A stretch of DNA of 64,000 nucleotides. Source: Bacteroidales bacterium. Its GTDB lineage: Bacteria > Bacteroidota > Bacteroidia > Bacteroidales > VadinHA17. Positions 28,575-37,030 of this stretch are shown piece by piece. The notes below the pieces were generated by a model. It saw only the letters and a program-made list of their open reading frames with translations. It did not search any database and had not been told where the DNA came from. A program made the position numbers and the translations under genes. Each line of letters starts with the position of its first letter. Within the stretch, counting starts at the first letter, position 1. Location of the stretch: assembly GCA_022865305.1 (NCBI GenBank), contig JALHSP010000026.1:62001-126000 (forward strand), given 5' to 3'.

Positions 28575-29706
28575 TAAATCTCCTTTTTTTCCTTTTATGA
28601 GAATGTCTGTGCTGCTGGTTTGTTGAAGGAGGTGTATCAAACCTGGTAAGGTTACTGTTTTCAAGAAGATCTTCTGAAACGGGGGCAGATTCCCACGATT
28701 GATCATGTGCCAGAAGGCGCTCAACCTTTATTCCTTTTTTATTCATCGCCTGAATTTCTCTGACCCTCTGCACCGGAACTGCAATCAGATTGGCTGTAGA
28801 ATGCGGATCGGTTGTATACCAGTAAATTCCTTTATGGACTTCCATCTTCTGAAAATAAGCGATGCTGTCAGTTGTCTCAAGAGGAATATCCTTTGGTGGG
28901 AAACATCTCTGAGCATCGACATAACAGTCGAATTCAAAATTTAAACAGCATTTAAGTTTGCTGCATTGTCCGGCAAGCTTCTGCGGATTCAGGGACAACT
29001 CCTGGTACTTAGCATGGGTTGTTGTTACTGAAACAAAATTGGTGATATAAGTTGAGCAGCACAGTTCTCTTCCGCAAGAGCCTATTCCACCGATTCTTCC
29101 GGCTTCCTGTCTGGCACCTATCTGACGCATTTCTATTCTTACCTTAAACTCGTCGGCCAAAACCTTAATGAGTTGTCTGAAATCAACTCTCTCATCTGCA
29201 ATGTAATAGAAAATAGCCTTTGTTTTATCTCCCTGGTATTCAACATCTCCTATCTTCATATTAAGCTTGAGTTCTTCTGATATTTGCCTCGACCGCAGCA
29301 TTGTCGGAATCTCAAGTTTTTTTGCTTCTTCCCACTTCTGGATATCAACAGGTTTTGCTTTGCGATATACTTTTTTCAGATCATCGGGGGAAGGATATAT
29401 TTTGAGTTCCTTGAGCTGCTCTTTTACCAGTCTTCCTATCATCGATACTCTGCCGATATCATGTCCGGGAGAAGCTTCAACTGCAACAATATCACCAATT
29501 TCCAGCCTGAGACCATTTACATTTCTAAAAAATCCCTTGCGTGTATTCTTGAAACGGATTTCCATAATCTCATCATCATATGCAGTCCCGGGAAAGTCTT
29601 TCAGCCAGTCGAAAGAATCTAGCTTGTTGCAACCGGGCTTATATGTTATATCAGGCAGCCGGATCTCATCTCCGCCTTGTGCCTGTAATTCTTCATTCTC
29701 TGCCAT
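28555..29706 (-). CDS. ricT: PSP1-domain protein RicT/YaaT
   Basis: 383 residues with the PSP1 C-terminal domain. Cysteine-rich stretch GIGSCGRELCCSTYITNF...GQCSKLKCCLNFE carries the Cys residues that bind Fe-S clusters in the B. subtilis Ric (RicAFT) complex. The last ~50 residues are basic and low-complexity. In Firmicutes RicT helps RNase Y-dependent processing; Bacteroidetes usually keep it between holB and gldH as here, and I see no ricA or ricF in this window. Its function in this phylum is not settled. Confidence 0.88.
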   Translation of the reverse strand: MAENEELQAQGGDEIRLPDITYKPGCNKLDSFDWLKDFPGTAYDDEIMEIRFKNTRKGFFRNVNGLRLEIGDIVAVEASPGHDIGRVSMIGRLVKEQLKELKIYPSPDDLKKVYRKAKPVDIQKWEEAKKLEIPTMLRSRQISEELKLNMKIGDVEYQGDKTKAIFYYIADERVDFRQLIKVLADEFKVRIEMRQIGARQEAGRIGGIGSCGRELCCSTYITNFVSVTTTHAKYQELSLNPQKLAGQCSKLKCCLNFEFDCYVDAQRCFPPKDIPLETTDSIAYFQKMEVHKGIYWYTTDPHSTANLIAVPVQRVREIQAMNKKGIKVERLLAHDQSWESAPVSEDLLENSNLTRFDTPPSTNQQHRHSHKRKKRRFNDKRNK

Positions 29707-29785
29707 ATCCCTCTTATCTTAAGCTGCTAAAATTTTCCACGCAAAAATAGTGAATAAATGTTTAATTTCATCAGGGGGATAATGA

Positions 29786-30913
29786 TTATCGTATCAGCCT
29801 GGTAATCCTTAAAGCAAGGTCAAGGAAAATTATTTTTGCATTGCCGTTTGCTTCAACATGTGAATAAGCAAGGTTAAATTCATCGGTAAGCGGATAAATA
29901 TTGTTCTGATTGATATAAGGATGGAAATTATCAGAAAAAGAAGCTTCCTCGCCTGACAGGAATACTAAACTGTTTTTAAGCTGGTCGAGAGAAAGCATGA
30001 GGTTTTCACGAAGGATCCTGAGTGAGAAAGAAATAAAGTTCTTCTGGTTTTCCCTGCCGGTAGCGGCCATCTCTTCCGACCAGCCGATAATTGAAATGAT
30101 GTCACGCTTCCATGCATATCTCATAAGGGTTTTAAAACGGTCAAGATTACGAAGTGTGGAATCTTCATTTTCACATAGCTCAATAGCTCTTATGATGTTC
30201 CCGTTAGCAACCTTTGCTATATCATTTGCTTTGTTTTCAGTTGTATTGAATCTACCTGCAAGGTAATCCCTGATATCTTTATTGCTGAAAGCCGGTATTT
30301 TAATAAGCTGACATCTGGAAAGTATAGTTGAAATCACTTTGTCGGGTTCATCAGATACAAGAAGAAAAAGTGTCTTTTCAGGTGGTTCCTCAATCATTTT
30401 CAGGAGTTTGTTGGCTGTTGCCTGATGCATCTTTTCCGGAAGCCAGATAATCATTATCTTAAAATCCGATTCAAAAGACTTGAGACTCAGTTTTTTTATA
30501 ATTTCAGATGCCTCCGTAGCAAATATAAGCCCCTGGGCATTCCCTACTTCAATTGAATCGAGCCAGTTATTAATGGTAAAGTAGGGCGATCGTTTTACAA
30601 ACTCCCTCCACTGCTCAATATACGTATCACTGACAGGTTCAGAATTCTTTTTATCTTTTATGACAGGAAATACGAAATGCAGATCGGGATGGATCATCTT
30701 TTCATATTTCACGCATGATTTACAAATTCCGCATGAATCCATTTCTGTCCGGTTTTCACAACTGACATACTGAGCATAAGCCAGCGCCAGTGCAAGGCTT
30801 CCGCAACCGTCAGGCCCGGAAAATAACTGGGCATGGCTTACTCTTTCCTCTTTTACCGATCTGGTAAGCCTGGCAATAGTCTCTTTTTGTCCTGGAATCT
30901 GGGAGAAATTCAT
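29786..30913 (-). CDS. holB: DNA polymerase III delta' subunit (clamp loader)
   Basis: 375-residue AAA+ clamp-loader subunit. The N-terminus reads IPGQKETIARL and FSGPDGCGSLALALAYAQY: the P-loop lacks the Lys, as expected for the non-catalytic delta' subunit. A zinc module follows (CENRTEMDSCGICKSCVKYE) and then the sensor region TLFLLVSDEPDKVISTILSRCQ. It starts 15 bp after tpx and precedes ricT by 79 bp. Confidence 0.88.
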   Translation of the reverse strand: MNFSQIPGQKETIARLTRSVKEERVSHAQLFSGPDGCGSLALALAYAQYVSCENRTEMDSCGICKSCVKYEKMIHPDLHFVFPVIKDKKNSEPVSDTYIEQWREFVKRSPYFTINNWLDSIEVGNAQGLIFATEASEIIKKLSLKSFESDFKIMIIWLPEKMHQATANKLLKMIEEPPEKTLFLLVSDEPDKVISTILSRCQLIKIPAFSNKDIRDYLAGRFNTTENKANDIAKVANGNIIRAIELCENEDSTLRNLDRFKTLMRYAWKRDIISIIGWSEEMAATGRENQKNFISFSLRILRENLMLSLDQLKNSLVFLSGEEASFSDNFHPYINQNNIYPLTDEFNLAYSHVEANGNAKIIFLDLALRITRLIR

Positions 30914-30928
30914 TTAATGATCTGGGAG

Positions 30929-31429
30929 CTATTTCAAAGCATTAAGCGCAGCATCATAATCGGGTTCCTGCCCTATTTCGGGAACAAGCTGCGTATAAAT
31001 TACTTTCCCGGCTTCATCGATAATAACAATGCTCCTGGCATACAGTCCTTCAAATAGCCCATCAAGAATATCCACTCCGTAAGCTTTACCGAAGGTACTG
31101 TTGCGAAATCCGGAGAGAGTGATGACATTGTTAATACCTTCCGCTGCACAGAAATCTCTATGGACAAATGGAAGATCCTTCGAAATTGCCAGAACCAATG
31201 TATTGGTCATACCTGCGGCCAGCTGGTTGAATTTTCTGAGTGCTGTTGCACATACGGATGTACCGAGACTGGGGAATATATTCAGGAGGAGTTTTTTGCC
31301 TTTAAGCTCTGATAATGAAAGCGAACTCAGATCTGATTTGACTAACGAAAATTCAGGCGCTTTGGCTGAATTTGACGGAAGGTTTCCTGATGTATTTACC
31401 GGATTGCCTTTTAATGTGATTTTTGCCAT
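30929..31429 (-). CDS. tpx: Thiol peroxidase (Tpx, atypical 2-Cys peroxiredoxin)
   Basis: Reduces peroxides with thioredoxin. Starting at ATG 31429 (MAKITLKGNPVNTSG) gives 166 residues. Peroxidatic Cys60 is in FPSLGTSVC and resolving Cys94 in RDFCAAEG, matching the Tpx spacing. The usual FPSxDTPVC signature has Asp to Gly and Pro to Ser changes, though the Thr and Cys remain. First gene of the tpx-holB-ricT-gldH-trmB-ATL run. Confidence 0.92.
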   Translation of the reverse strand: MAKITLKGNPVNTSGNLPSNSAKAPEFSLVKSDLSSLSLSELKGKKLLLNIFPSLGTSVCATALRKFNQLAAGMTNTLVLAISKDLPFVHRDFCAAEGINNVITLSGFRNSTFGKAYGVDILDGLFEGLYARSIVIIDEAGKVIYTQLVPEIGQEPDYDAALNALK

Positions 31430-31498
31430 ATTTTTTTTCAAAATTAGTTAAACTTTTAACAACTAAGAAACACCTTTACATATCCAAATGTTCAGTTC

Positions 31499-31585
31499 TT
31501 CTCTGTGGTTCTCTGTGTAATAAAAAGGGATAATGAAAAACTCACACAGAGGAAAGCCGGAGAAGACACAGAGGGGCACAGAGAA
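31499..31585. repeat. Large inverted repeat with CTCTGTG / CACAGAG arms
   Basis: A 20-nt arm at 31499-31518 (TTCTCTGTGG...CTCTGTGT) pairs with 31566-31585 (ACACAGAG...CACAGAGAA) at 17 of 20 positions, with a further CACACAGAGG copy between them. It lies between tpx and pgk. It shares the CACAGAG core with the hairpin at 15037-15080. Confidence 0.65.
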
Positions 31586-31653
31586 AAAATCCATTTAATA
31601 CTTTTTACTGATATTAAGATGATTAATCGAAACAAATATTTCCAAAAAATAAT

Positions 31654-31661
31654 TAGGTTTG
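31654..31661 (+). promoter_or_regulatory. -7 box for pgk
   Basis: TAGGTTTG, exact TAnnTTTG match, 38 bp upstream of the pgk ATG. The -33 position is AT-rich without a clear TTTG. Confidence 0.5.
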
Positions 31662-31699
31662 TAAAGATTATTAAATAAATAACCAAAAAACACTTATAT

Positions 31700-32962
31700 A
31701 TGAAAATGATTCAGGACTTCAATTTTAAAGGGAAGAAAGTCATTGTCAGGGTGGATTTCAATGTGCCTCTTGACAAGAAAACCTTTGTTGTTACAGATGA
31801 TACCCGTATCAGAGGGGCAATACCAACTATCAAAAAGATACTGAAAGACGGAGGATCCGTTATTCTGATGTCGCACCTCGGAAGACCGGAAGGACGTATG
31901 GAAAAATATTCACTTAAACCTGTCCTGCCTGTTCTGGAAAAACACCTTGGTATGAAAGTACTGTTTGCCGATGACTGCCTTGGTGAATCAGCAGTAAAAA
32001 TGTCTGCTGCATTAATGCCGGGAGAGGTATTGCTGCTGGAGAATGTAAGGTTTTATCCGGAAGAAGAAGGCAAGCCGTTATTGCCGGACACTGCAACCGA
32101 TGAGGAGAAGAAAACAGCAAAAGCTGAAATGAAAGTAAAACAGAAAGAACTGGCCAAAAAACTGGCAGGTTATGCTGAAGTATATGTTAATGATGCATTC
32201 GGAACAGCACACAGGGCACACGGAACAACCGCCGTGATTCCAGAATATTTCCCAAAAGATAAGATCATGTTCGGATTCCTTATCAACAGCGAACTGGCAG
32301 CAATGGACAAAGTGCTTAATAATGCCCAGCGACCATTTACTGCCATTATGGGCGGGGCAAAGGTTTCGGATAAAATAATGATAATCGAAAACCTGCTCAA
32401 CAGGGTTGATAACCTTATAATAGGGGGAGGTATGACATATACCTTTATTAAGGCAAAAGGAGGTAAGATTGGCAAATCTCTTTGTGAGGAAGATAAACTC
32501 GACCTGGCACTGAAGATCATCGAAAAAGCAAAGGAAAAGAAAGTCAATCTCTATTTACCGGTTGACAGTCTTAATGCGGATAAGTTTGAAAATGATGCGA
32601 ATACGGCTGTGACAGCAGTTGACGCAGTAGAGGACAACTGGCTCGGACTTGATATTGCTGAAAAAACAATCAGGGAATTTACAGCAGTAATCGCAAACTC
32701 AAAAACAATTCTCTGGAACGGACCAATGGGAGTATTTGAAATGGAGAAATTCTCAAAAGGGACCACAGCTGTTGCAAAGGCAATAGCTGATGCCACGGCA
32801 AAAGGTGCATTCAGTCTTATCGGCGGCGGCGATTCGGTTGCTGCAATCAACAAGAATGGGCTTGCAGATAAGGTTAGCTATGTTTCAACTGGCGGGGGAG
32901 CAATGCTTGAATATATGGAAGGCAAAAAGCTTCCCGGGATTGTGGCGATAAGAGGAGAATAG
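31700..32962 (+). CDS. pgk: Phosphoglycerate kinase
   Basis: Glycolytic/gluconeogenic transfer of phosphate between 1,3-bisphosphoglycerate and ADP. 420 residues; [12 protein letters not shown] near the start, [26 protein letters not shown], and the ATP-binding GGGDSVAA with [21 protein letters not shown] at the end, all family hallmarks. The insertion around residues 120-150 ([18 protein letters not shown]) is charged and helical. Monocistronic: own -7 box upstream and a terminator downstream. Confidence 0.97.
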   Translation: MKMIQDFNFKGKKVIVRVDFNVPLDKKTFVVTDDTRIRGAIPTIKKILKDGGSVILMSHLGRPEGRMEKYSLKPVLPVLEKHLGMKVLFADDCLGESAVKMSAALMPGEVLLLENVRFYPEEEGKPLLPDTATDEEKKTAKAEMKVKQKELAKKLAGYAEVYVNDAFGTAHRAHGTTAVIPEYFPKDKIMFGFLINSELAAMDKVLNNAQRPFTAIMGGAKVSDKIMIIENLLNRVDNLIIGGGMTYTFIKAKGGKIGKSLCEEDKLDLALKIIEKAKEKKVNLYLPVDSLNADKFENDANTAVTAVDAVEDNWLGLDIAEKTIREFTAVIANSKTILWNGPMGVFEMEKFSKGTTAVAKAIADATAKGAFSLIGGGDSVAAINKNGLADKVSYVSTGGGAMLEYMEGKKLPGIVAIRGE

Positions 32963-32986
32963 GGTGCAAGGGCGCAATGGCACAAC
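32963..32986 (+). repeat. Period-8 repeat, three units (GGTGCAAG, GGCGCAAT, GGCACAAC)
   Basis: Three consecutive 8-mers immediately after the pgk stop codon. Same family as 36985-37008, 37031-37062 (inverted) and 156-173. Confidence 0.6.
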
Positions 32987-33012
32987 AGCATAAGAGATGA
33001 TTAATAACTGGA

Positions 33013-33039
33013 GGTTGCATGAAAATGCAACCTTTTTTT
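33013..33039 (+). terminator. Intrinsic terminator of pgk
   Basis: GGTTGCAT / GAAA loop / ATGCAACC followed by seven Ts: a perfect 8-bp stem with a GNRA tetraloop. Confidence 0.9.
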
Positions 33040-33061
33040 CACAACGTACAATATGGATTTC

Positions 33062-33078
33062 CATGGATCTGATCCATG
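33062..33078. repeat. Perfect 17-bp palindrome upstream of the lipoprotein gene
   Basis: CATGGATC-T-GATCCATG, about 95 bp upstream of the lipoprotein start. Could be a protein-binding site; no neighbour identifies the binder. Confidence 0.45.
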
Positions 33079-33173
33079 AATAACTCCGTGTTGCACCGTT
33101 TCCTCAATGGTAAAACAATTTCAAAAAACATAAAAATAAGAGTGATGGAAATACGTTATCTTTACTGCTGGTT

Positions 33174-33698
33174 ATGAAAAGACCTTTGTCAGTTATATTA
33201 CTTCTGTTGCTGTACTTTACGGGCTGTAACAAAACAGATAACCCGAAGTTATCGGGGATTGATACTATTAATAATTTACTTTATGGTGAAGGTCCATACT
33301 ATGCAATAGGGTTGAACTTTTCAACAGCTGAAAAGGTGTCAACACTTAAAGATCCGGGACCGGACATTACTTTAGAAAATGATGGAACCCTTATTAACCT
33401 TATTCTTCAGACGGATATGGGTTTAAACGCATTTAATCTGATGGGAGAATATGCGGATGCTGCATCATCTCAACAGGCATTTAATAATCTGACATCACCA
33501 GTTGTCACGGAATGGGCTGACTGGGCTTTTTCAATAAAGCCGGACCAGGTATGGATATACCGGTCAGGGACCGAACATTATGCAAAAATCAGGATAATAT
33601 CCACCATCTCTGAGACCAGGAACAGCAGGGATTACGCTGAATGCACCTTTGAATGGGTTTATCAACCGGACGGAACTTTAACTTTTCCCGGCAAATGA
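33174..33698 (+). CDS. Hypothetical lipoprotein
   Basis: 174 residues with a clear lipoprotein signal ending LLLYFTGC (Cys18) NK. The rest looks beta-rich (ITLENDGTLINLILQTDMGLNAFNLMGEY; WVYQPDGTLTFPGK) with no motif I recognise. A near-consensus -7 box TATCTTTA precedes it. It overlaps the LuxE-like gene by the ATGA junction, so the two are translationally coupled, but no functional link is evident. Confidence 0.75.
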   Translation: MKRPLSVILLLLLYFTGCNKTDNPKLSGIDTINNLLYGEGPYYAIGLNFSTAEKVSTLKDPGPDITLENDGTLINLILQTDMGLNAFNLMGEYADAASSQQAFNNLTSPVVTEWADWAFSIKPDQVWIYRSGTEHYAKIRIISTISETRNSRDYAECTFEWVYQPDGTLTFPGK

Positions 33699-34684
33699 GA
33701 CCGGATTTATTAAACCGGATATTTCAAATTAAAGATCAAACCAGTTTTCAGGATACAGCCCTGGAAATATTTGCTTATCAGTTTGCTAATAATCCGGTTT
33801 ATAATGATTTCATAAAGCAGCTCGGTCTTAATCAGAACGCGGTTCATGCAGTTCCTGACATCCCCTTCATTCCTGTAGAGTTTTTTAAAAGTCATAAAAT
33901 AGTGACCGGAAGCCATCCGGCCGCGATCATCTTTGAAAGCAGTGGTACATCGGGGAAATATGTCAGTAAACACTTTGTAGCCGATCCGGCATTATATGCG
34001 GAGAGTCTTTTAAGGACATTCAGACTCTTTTATGGCGAACCATCAGAATATTTCATTGCTGCTTTGCTGCCCTCATCTGTTGAAAGGAAAAATTCTTCCC
34101 TTACTTTCATGATGCAGGATCTGATTAACAGAAGTGCAAATCCCTTCAGTGGATTCTATCTGAACAATATCAGGGGAATGATTTCCTCCATTAAACAGAG
34201 CCGTTCAGCAAATCAAAAAGTTTTTTTAATAAGTGTAAGTTATACACTTATTGATCTGGCTGAAGAATATTCACCGGATCTTTCAGGTGTTATTGTGATG
34301 GAAACAGGAGGGATGAAGGGCAGGAGAAAAGAAATGACACGGGAAGGACTTCATTCGGTTCTGAAAAAGAAATTCAATCTGCCTGCCATTCATTCTGAAT
34401 ACGGGATGACCGAACTTTTAAGTCAGGCCTATTCAAAGGGAGAAGGGATTTTCTATTGTCCGCCGTGGATGAAAATATTTATCAGGGATCCTCAGGATCC
34501 TCTGACATTGATATCTGAACCAGGAAGAACCGGAGGAATTAATATAATAGACCTTGCCAATATTTACTCTTGTTCCTTCATTGCTACAGACGATCTCGGA
34601 AGGATTCATGAAGACGGAGGATTTGAGGTACTTGGAAGGCTTGACAACTCCGATATCCGCGGCTGTAACCTTCTTATAGAATAA
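33695..34684 (+). CDS. LuxE-like acyl-protein synthetase family protein
   Basis: 329 residues from ATG 33695, which overlaps the preceding stop (ATGA). IIFESSGTSGKYVSKHFV is an adenylate-forming-enzyme P-loop-like block, and HSEYGMTELLSQAY and DLGRIHEDGGFEVLGRLDNSDIRGCN are the conserved later motifs. The family resembles LuxE, which activates fatty acid as acyl-AMP and transfers it to an enzyme cysteine; in Bacteroidetes the substrate is unknown. No luxCD or lux genes are nearby. Ends 5 bp before the period-9 repeat. Confidence 0.85.
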   Translation: MRPDLLNRIFQIKDQTSFQDTALEIFAYQFANNPVYNDFIKQLGLNQNAVHAVPDIPFIPVEFFKSHKIVTGSHPAAIIFESSGTSGKYVSKHFVADPALYAESLLRTFRLFYGEPSEYFIAALLPSSVERKNSSLTFMMQDLINRSANPFSGFYLNNIRGMISSIKQSRSANQKVFLISVSYTLIDLAEEYSPDLSGVIVMETGGMKGRRKEMTREGLHSVLKKKFNLPAIHSEYGMTELLSQAYSKGEGIFYCPPWMKIFIRDPQDPLTLISEPGRTGGINIIDLANIYSCSFIATDDLGRIHEDGGFEVLGRLDNSDIRGCNLLIE

Positions 34685-34689
34685 AAAAG

Positions 34690-34716
34690 GTCGTGCAAGT
34701 CGTGCAAGTCCGGCAA
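34690..34716 (+). repeat. Period-9 repeat, three units (GTCGTGCAA x2, GTCCGGCAA)
   Basis: Three consecutive 9-mers between the LuxE-like stop and the truncated mmcQ/yjbR gene, exactly where that gene loses homology. Same 9-nt spacing and GTC...AA pattern as the array next to the four-helix-bundle ORF at 50652. Confidence 0.65.
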
Positions 34717-34849
34717 GACCGCCATCGAGGTTAACAAGCGCAAAAATTTTCCCGCCAGCTTTAAAAACTAATGTTTCATCATCGAAAGGAAAGCTTTCAG
34801 TGGCATCCTGTTTCGATATACAATATTCTCTTAATGTTTCAATATTCAT
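34717..34849 (-). pseudogene. Truncated MmcQ/YjbR family gene (N-terminal third only)
   Basis: The first ~44 residues (MNIETLREYCISKQDATESF, PFDDETLVFKAGGKIFALVNLDGG) match the N-terminus of the MmcQ/YjbR family, about 115 residues when complete. Past that the frame runs into the period-9 repeat (translated as GLARLARPFLF) and then antisense to the LuxE-like gene with no further homology; the conserved CyaY-like second half (LKCDPE..., HMNKKHW...) is gone. I interpret this as a gene cut by a repeat-associated insertion or deletion. The frame stays open to 34433 only by chance. Confidence 0.7.
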
Positions 34850-34858
34850 TTAACCATT

Positions 34859-35224
34859 TTATCTGAGCGTAGGATAAAAAGCATCCTCGATATGATCAAT
34901 CTGGTATGATTCACCTTTCTTTATAACAGCAATTACGTCAAACCGGCTTTCTTTACTGATGTTATACCTTTTCAGATAACCATCGGCAGCATAAATTATT
35001 GATTTTTGTTTTTCGGGGATTACAGCACTTGCAGGAGGGACCAGGGGATCATCTTTTCGGGTTTTCACCTCCACAAAAACAATAAAATCTTTATTCTCAC
35101 TGATTATATCAATTTCATGTTTTCCCCATTTCCAGTTACGGAAGAGAATCTTATAGCCGGCTTTTTTCAGATGTTCGGCGGCAATATCTTCCCCTTTCTG
35201 ACCCAGATTATGTGACTCAGCCAT
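34859..35224 (-). CDS. yraN: YraN family (UPF0102) putative endonuclease
   Basis: 121 residues from ATG 35224 (MAESHNLGQKGEDIAAEHLKKAGY). The restriction-endonuclease-like core is visible: NWKWGKHEIDII, then FVEVKTRKDD (Glu-x-Lys). The family is widespread and usually housekeeping; biochemical role is unproven in general. The start lies one base after the response-regulator stop, so it is probably co-transcribed. Confidence 0.88.
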   Translation of the reverse strand: MAESHNLGQKGEDIAAEHLKKAGYKILFRNWKWGKHEIDIISENKDFIVFVEVKTRKDDPLVPPASAVIPEKQKSIIYAADGYLKRYNISKESRFDVIAVIKKGESYQIDHIEDAFYPTLR

Positions 35225-35225
35225 T

Positions 35226-35867
35226 TTAAATTTCAATCAGTTTGTTCCTTATAGCAAAGAGAATAAGACTGGCAGTGTTCTTTGAATTGGTTTTCCCGAG
35301 GAGATTGGCACGGTGTTTATCGACAGTTCTTTTACTGATGAAAAGAGCATCAGCAATTTCCTGGTTTGAGAGTCCTTCGCATATTTTAAACAGGATCTCC
35401 TTTTCTCTTTTCGACAGGTTGGCTGATTTACTTTCCTGTTCACGATGCTTGATTTTCTGAATAACATGATAAAGAAGTTCCTGGGAGAAATAACTTCCGC
35501 CTTTTTTCACTGTCAGTATAGCTTCTCTGACTTCAGAAATATCAGAGTCTTTAAGCAGGAAGCCCTTTGCTCCGGCATCAACCATTTTATAATAGTATTC
35601 CTCTTCACCATACATCGAAAGAGCTATGATGTTTATATCAGGACAAATTTTAAGACCTTTTTTTGTAGCTTCAATACCATCCATCTCCGGCATATTAATG
35701 TCCATAAGGGCAATATCGGCCTCGGTGATATTAAGTAATTTCAGAAAATCCTCCCCGTTAGAAGCTTCTCCGGTCACTTCAAAATCAGGAAAAGCATTAA
35801 GAAGTATCTTTAATCCGTTCCGGAAAAGCTGGTGATCGTCTGCTATTATTATTTTTATTTTATCCAT
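35226..35867 (-). CDS. NarL/FixJ-type response regulator
   Basis: 213 residues. Receiver domain with ADDH acidic pair and phospho-acceptor Asp56 (ALMDINMPEMDG), Lys in the loop GAKGFLLKDSD, then a LuxR-type HTH (LSKREKEILFKICEGLSNQEIADALFISKRTVDKH). Forms a pair with the histidine kinase encoded 125 bp upstream on the same strand. Target genes unknown. Confidence 0.92.
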   Translation of the reverse strand: MDKIKIIIADDHQLFRNGLKILLNAFPDFEVTGEASNGEDFLKLLNITEADIALMDINMPEMDGIEATKKGLKICPDINIIALSMYGEEEYYYKMVDAGAKGFLLKDSDISEVREAILTVKKGGSYFSQELLYHVIQKIKHREQESKSANLSKREKEILFKICEGLSNQEIADALFISKRTVDKHRANLLGKTNSKNTASLILFAIRNKLIEI

Positions 35868-35904
35868 CTGGTAATATGAATAGAACTTACTGTTATATTT
35901 TACA

Positions 35905-35983
35905 TTCCCCCTTCCCAGCCTTCCCCCGGGGGGGCAGGAGTCTTTATCATCATTTCCCCCTTGGGGGAAACAGAAAAGGGGGT
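35905..35983. repeat. Cluster of G-rich palindromes between kinase and regulator genes
   Basis: CCTTCCCCCGGGGGGGC (35919-35934), TTTCCCCC-TT-GGGGGAAA (35953-35970, perfect) and an AAAAGGGGGT tail. They separate the two genes of a two-component system and could attenuate read-through from kinase to regulator. Same family as 1571, 16229, 18404, 60047 and 60108. Confidence 0.65.
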
Positions 35984-35992
35984 AATTCTTTC

Positions 35993-36940
35993 TTAGTCTG
36001 TTACTTTTATAAAGGCACTGGTTCCTTTACCCGGATTACTTTCGAGGATAAAAACCCCTTCTACTGTTTTAACCCTGGTTTCAATATTTGACAACCCCAT
36101 CCCTTTTGTATCATCATTGTTGAGAGTGGATGTGTCGAACCCCCGGCCGTTATCGTAAAATTGCAAGGTAACAAATTTTTCATGCTTGTTTAATTCTATT
36201 TCTATCCTTGATGCGCCTGAATGTTTAATTGCGTTGTTAATCAGTTCACATACAGCACGATACATCACAACCTCCTTATCATTCTCCAGTCTCAGGTTTT
36301 CCATATTCGATTTAAAATCTATTTCAACGGTCTTTGTCTGGTTTATCTTCGTGGTAAATGCACCTATTGCACTTGCCAGGCCAAAATTCGAAAGAATATG
36401 CGGGCTGAGGTTGTTTGATACATCCTTGATAGTGCTGATTGCTTCATTAACAAGGTGGTTGGTGTTATTCAGAATGACTTTATCGGATGGATCACTTATC
36501 CTGGCAGTAAGCGATGACAGGGACATTTTAACTGTCGAAAGAAGCGGTCCGAGTCCGTCGTGAAGATCTTTTGCGAATCTTTTTCTTTCGTTCTCTTCAG
36601 TATTGATTATTGCGTTAAGAACCCTCTTCTCAGTTCGTGTGCGGTCAGTTTCAGCTCTTTTCAGTGAATAAAAGATCTCACGGATGAGAACTACGCCTAC
36701 AATGATCATAAAAGAGACAAGCACTCCGATCCATTCGTCTATATTCACCCACAGATCTGTAGGTGTCCCGCGGATTAATTCAAACAGCTGAATTATCTTG
36801 CGCACTGCCATTAATACAAATGACAATGAGAGAAGCATCCATGAAAGCCTGTATTTTGTGAGTTTCATGAATCCCAGGGCAATAGATGCGGCAAAGATTT
36901 GCAGCACAATAGAGATGACCAGGGCGATAAGTTTTACCAT
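35993..36940 (-). CDS. Sensor histidine kinase (HisKA_3 / NarX-DegS type)
   Basis: 315 residues with three hydrophobic N-terminal segments (about 4-26, 34-55, 70-92), no obvious extracellular sensor domain, then a HisKA_3 dimerisation helix with His127 (FAKDLHDGLGPLLSTVK) and a HATPase domain (NAIKHSG N-box, GRGFD, GMGLSNIETRV, NPGKGT). Short loops suggest it senses membrane state or relies on a partner. It has its own promoter and is followed by the response regulator. Confidence 0.92.
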   Translation of the reverse strand: MVKLIALVISIVLQIFAASIALGFMKLTKYRLSWMLLSLSFVLMAVRKIIQLFELIRGTPTDLWVNIDEWIGVLVSFMIIVGVVLIREIFYSLKRAETDRTRTEKRVLNAIINTEENERKRFAKDLHDGLGPLLSTVKMSLSSLTARISDPSDKVILNNTNHLVNEAISTIKDVSNNLSPHILSNFGLASAIGAFTTKINQTKTVEIDFKSNMENLRLENDKEVVMYRAVCELINNAIKHSGASRIEIELNKHEKFVTLQFYDNGRGFDTSTLNNDDTKGMGLSNIETRVKTVEGVFILESNPGKGTSAFIKVTD

Positions 36941-36959
36941 GTCTGATTTTTATATGTTA

Positions 36960-36991
36960 CAAAAATAGGACTAATTTAAATAAAGGCACAA
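36960..36991 (-). promoter_or_regulatory. Promoter of the histidine kinase operon
   Basis: Minus strand: -33 TTG (36991-36989), 21-bp gap, -7 TATTTTTG (36967-36960). The -33 element lies inside the period-8 repeat at 36985-37008. Confidence 0.55.
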
Positions 36992-37008
36992 CGGCTCAGT
37001 GGCTCAAC
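36985..37008 (+). repeat. Period-8 repeat, three units (GGCACAAC, GGCTCAGT, GGCTCAAC)
   Basis: Three 8-mers in the divergent intergenic region between the kinase gene and waaA. An inverted array of the same family follows 22 bp later, so the two can pair as an imperfect hairpin. Confidence 0.6.
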
Positions 37009-37030
37009 AATAAGAATGAATGATTTTCTC

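Noticed and set aside
29267-29722. 151-residue ORF antisense to ricT
   Set aside because: Ser-rich shadow frame; ricT has convincing cysteine motifs and operon position.
32170-32547. ORF antisense to pgk
   Set aside because: Shadow frame within a full-length, well-conserved phosphoglycerate kinase gene.
34433-34849. Treating the whole 138-residue frame as an intact MmcQ/YjbR gene
   Set aside because: Only the first ~44 residues match the family; the rest is repeat translated and antisense to the LuxE-like gene, so I call a truncated remnant.
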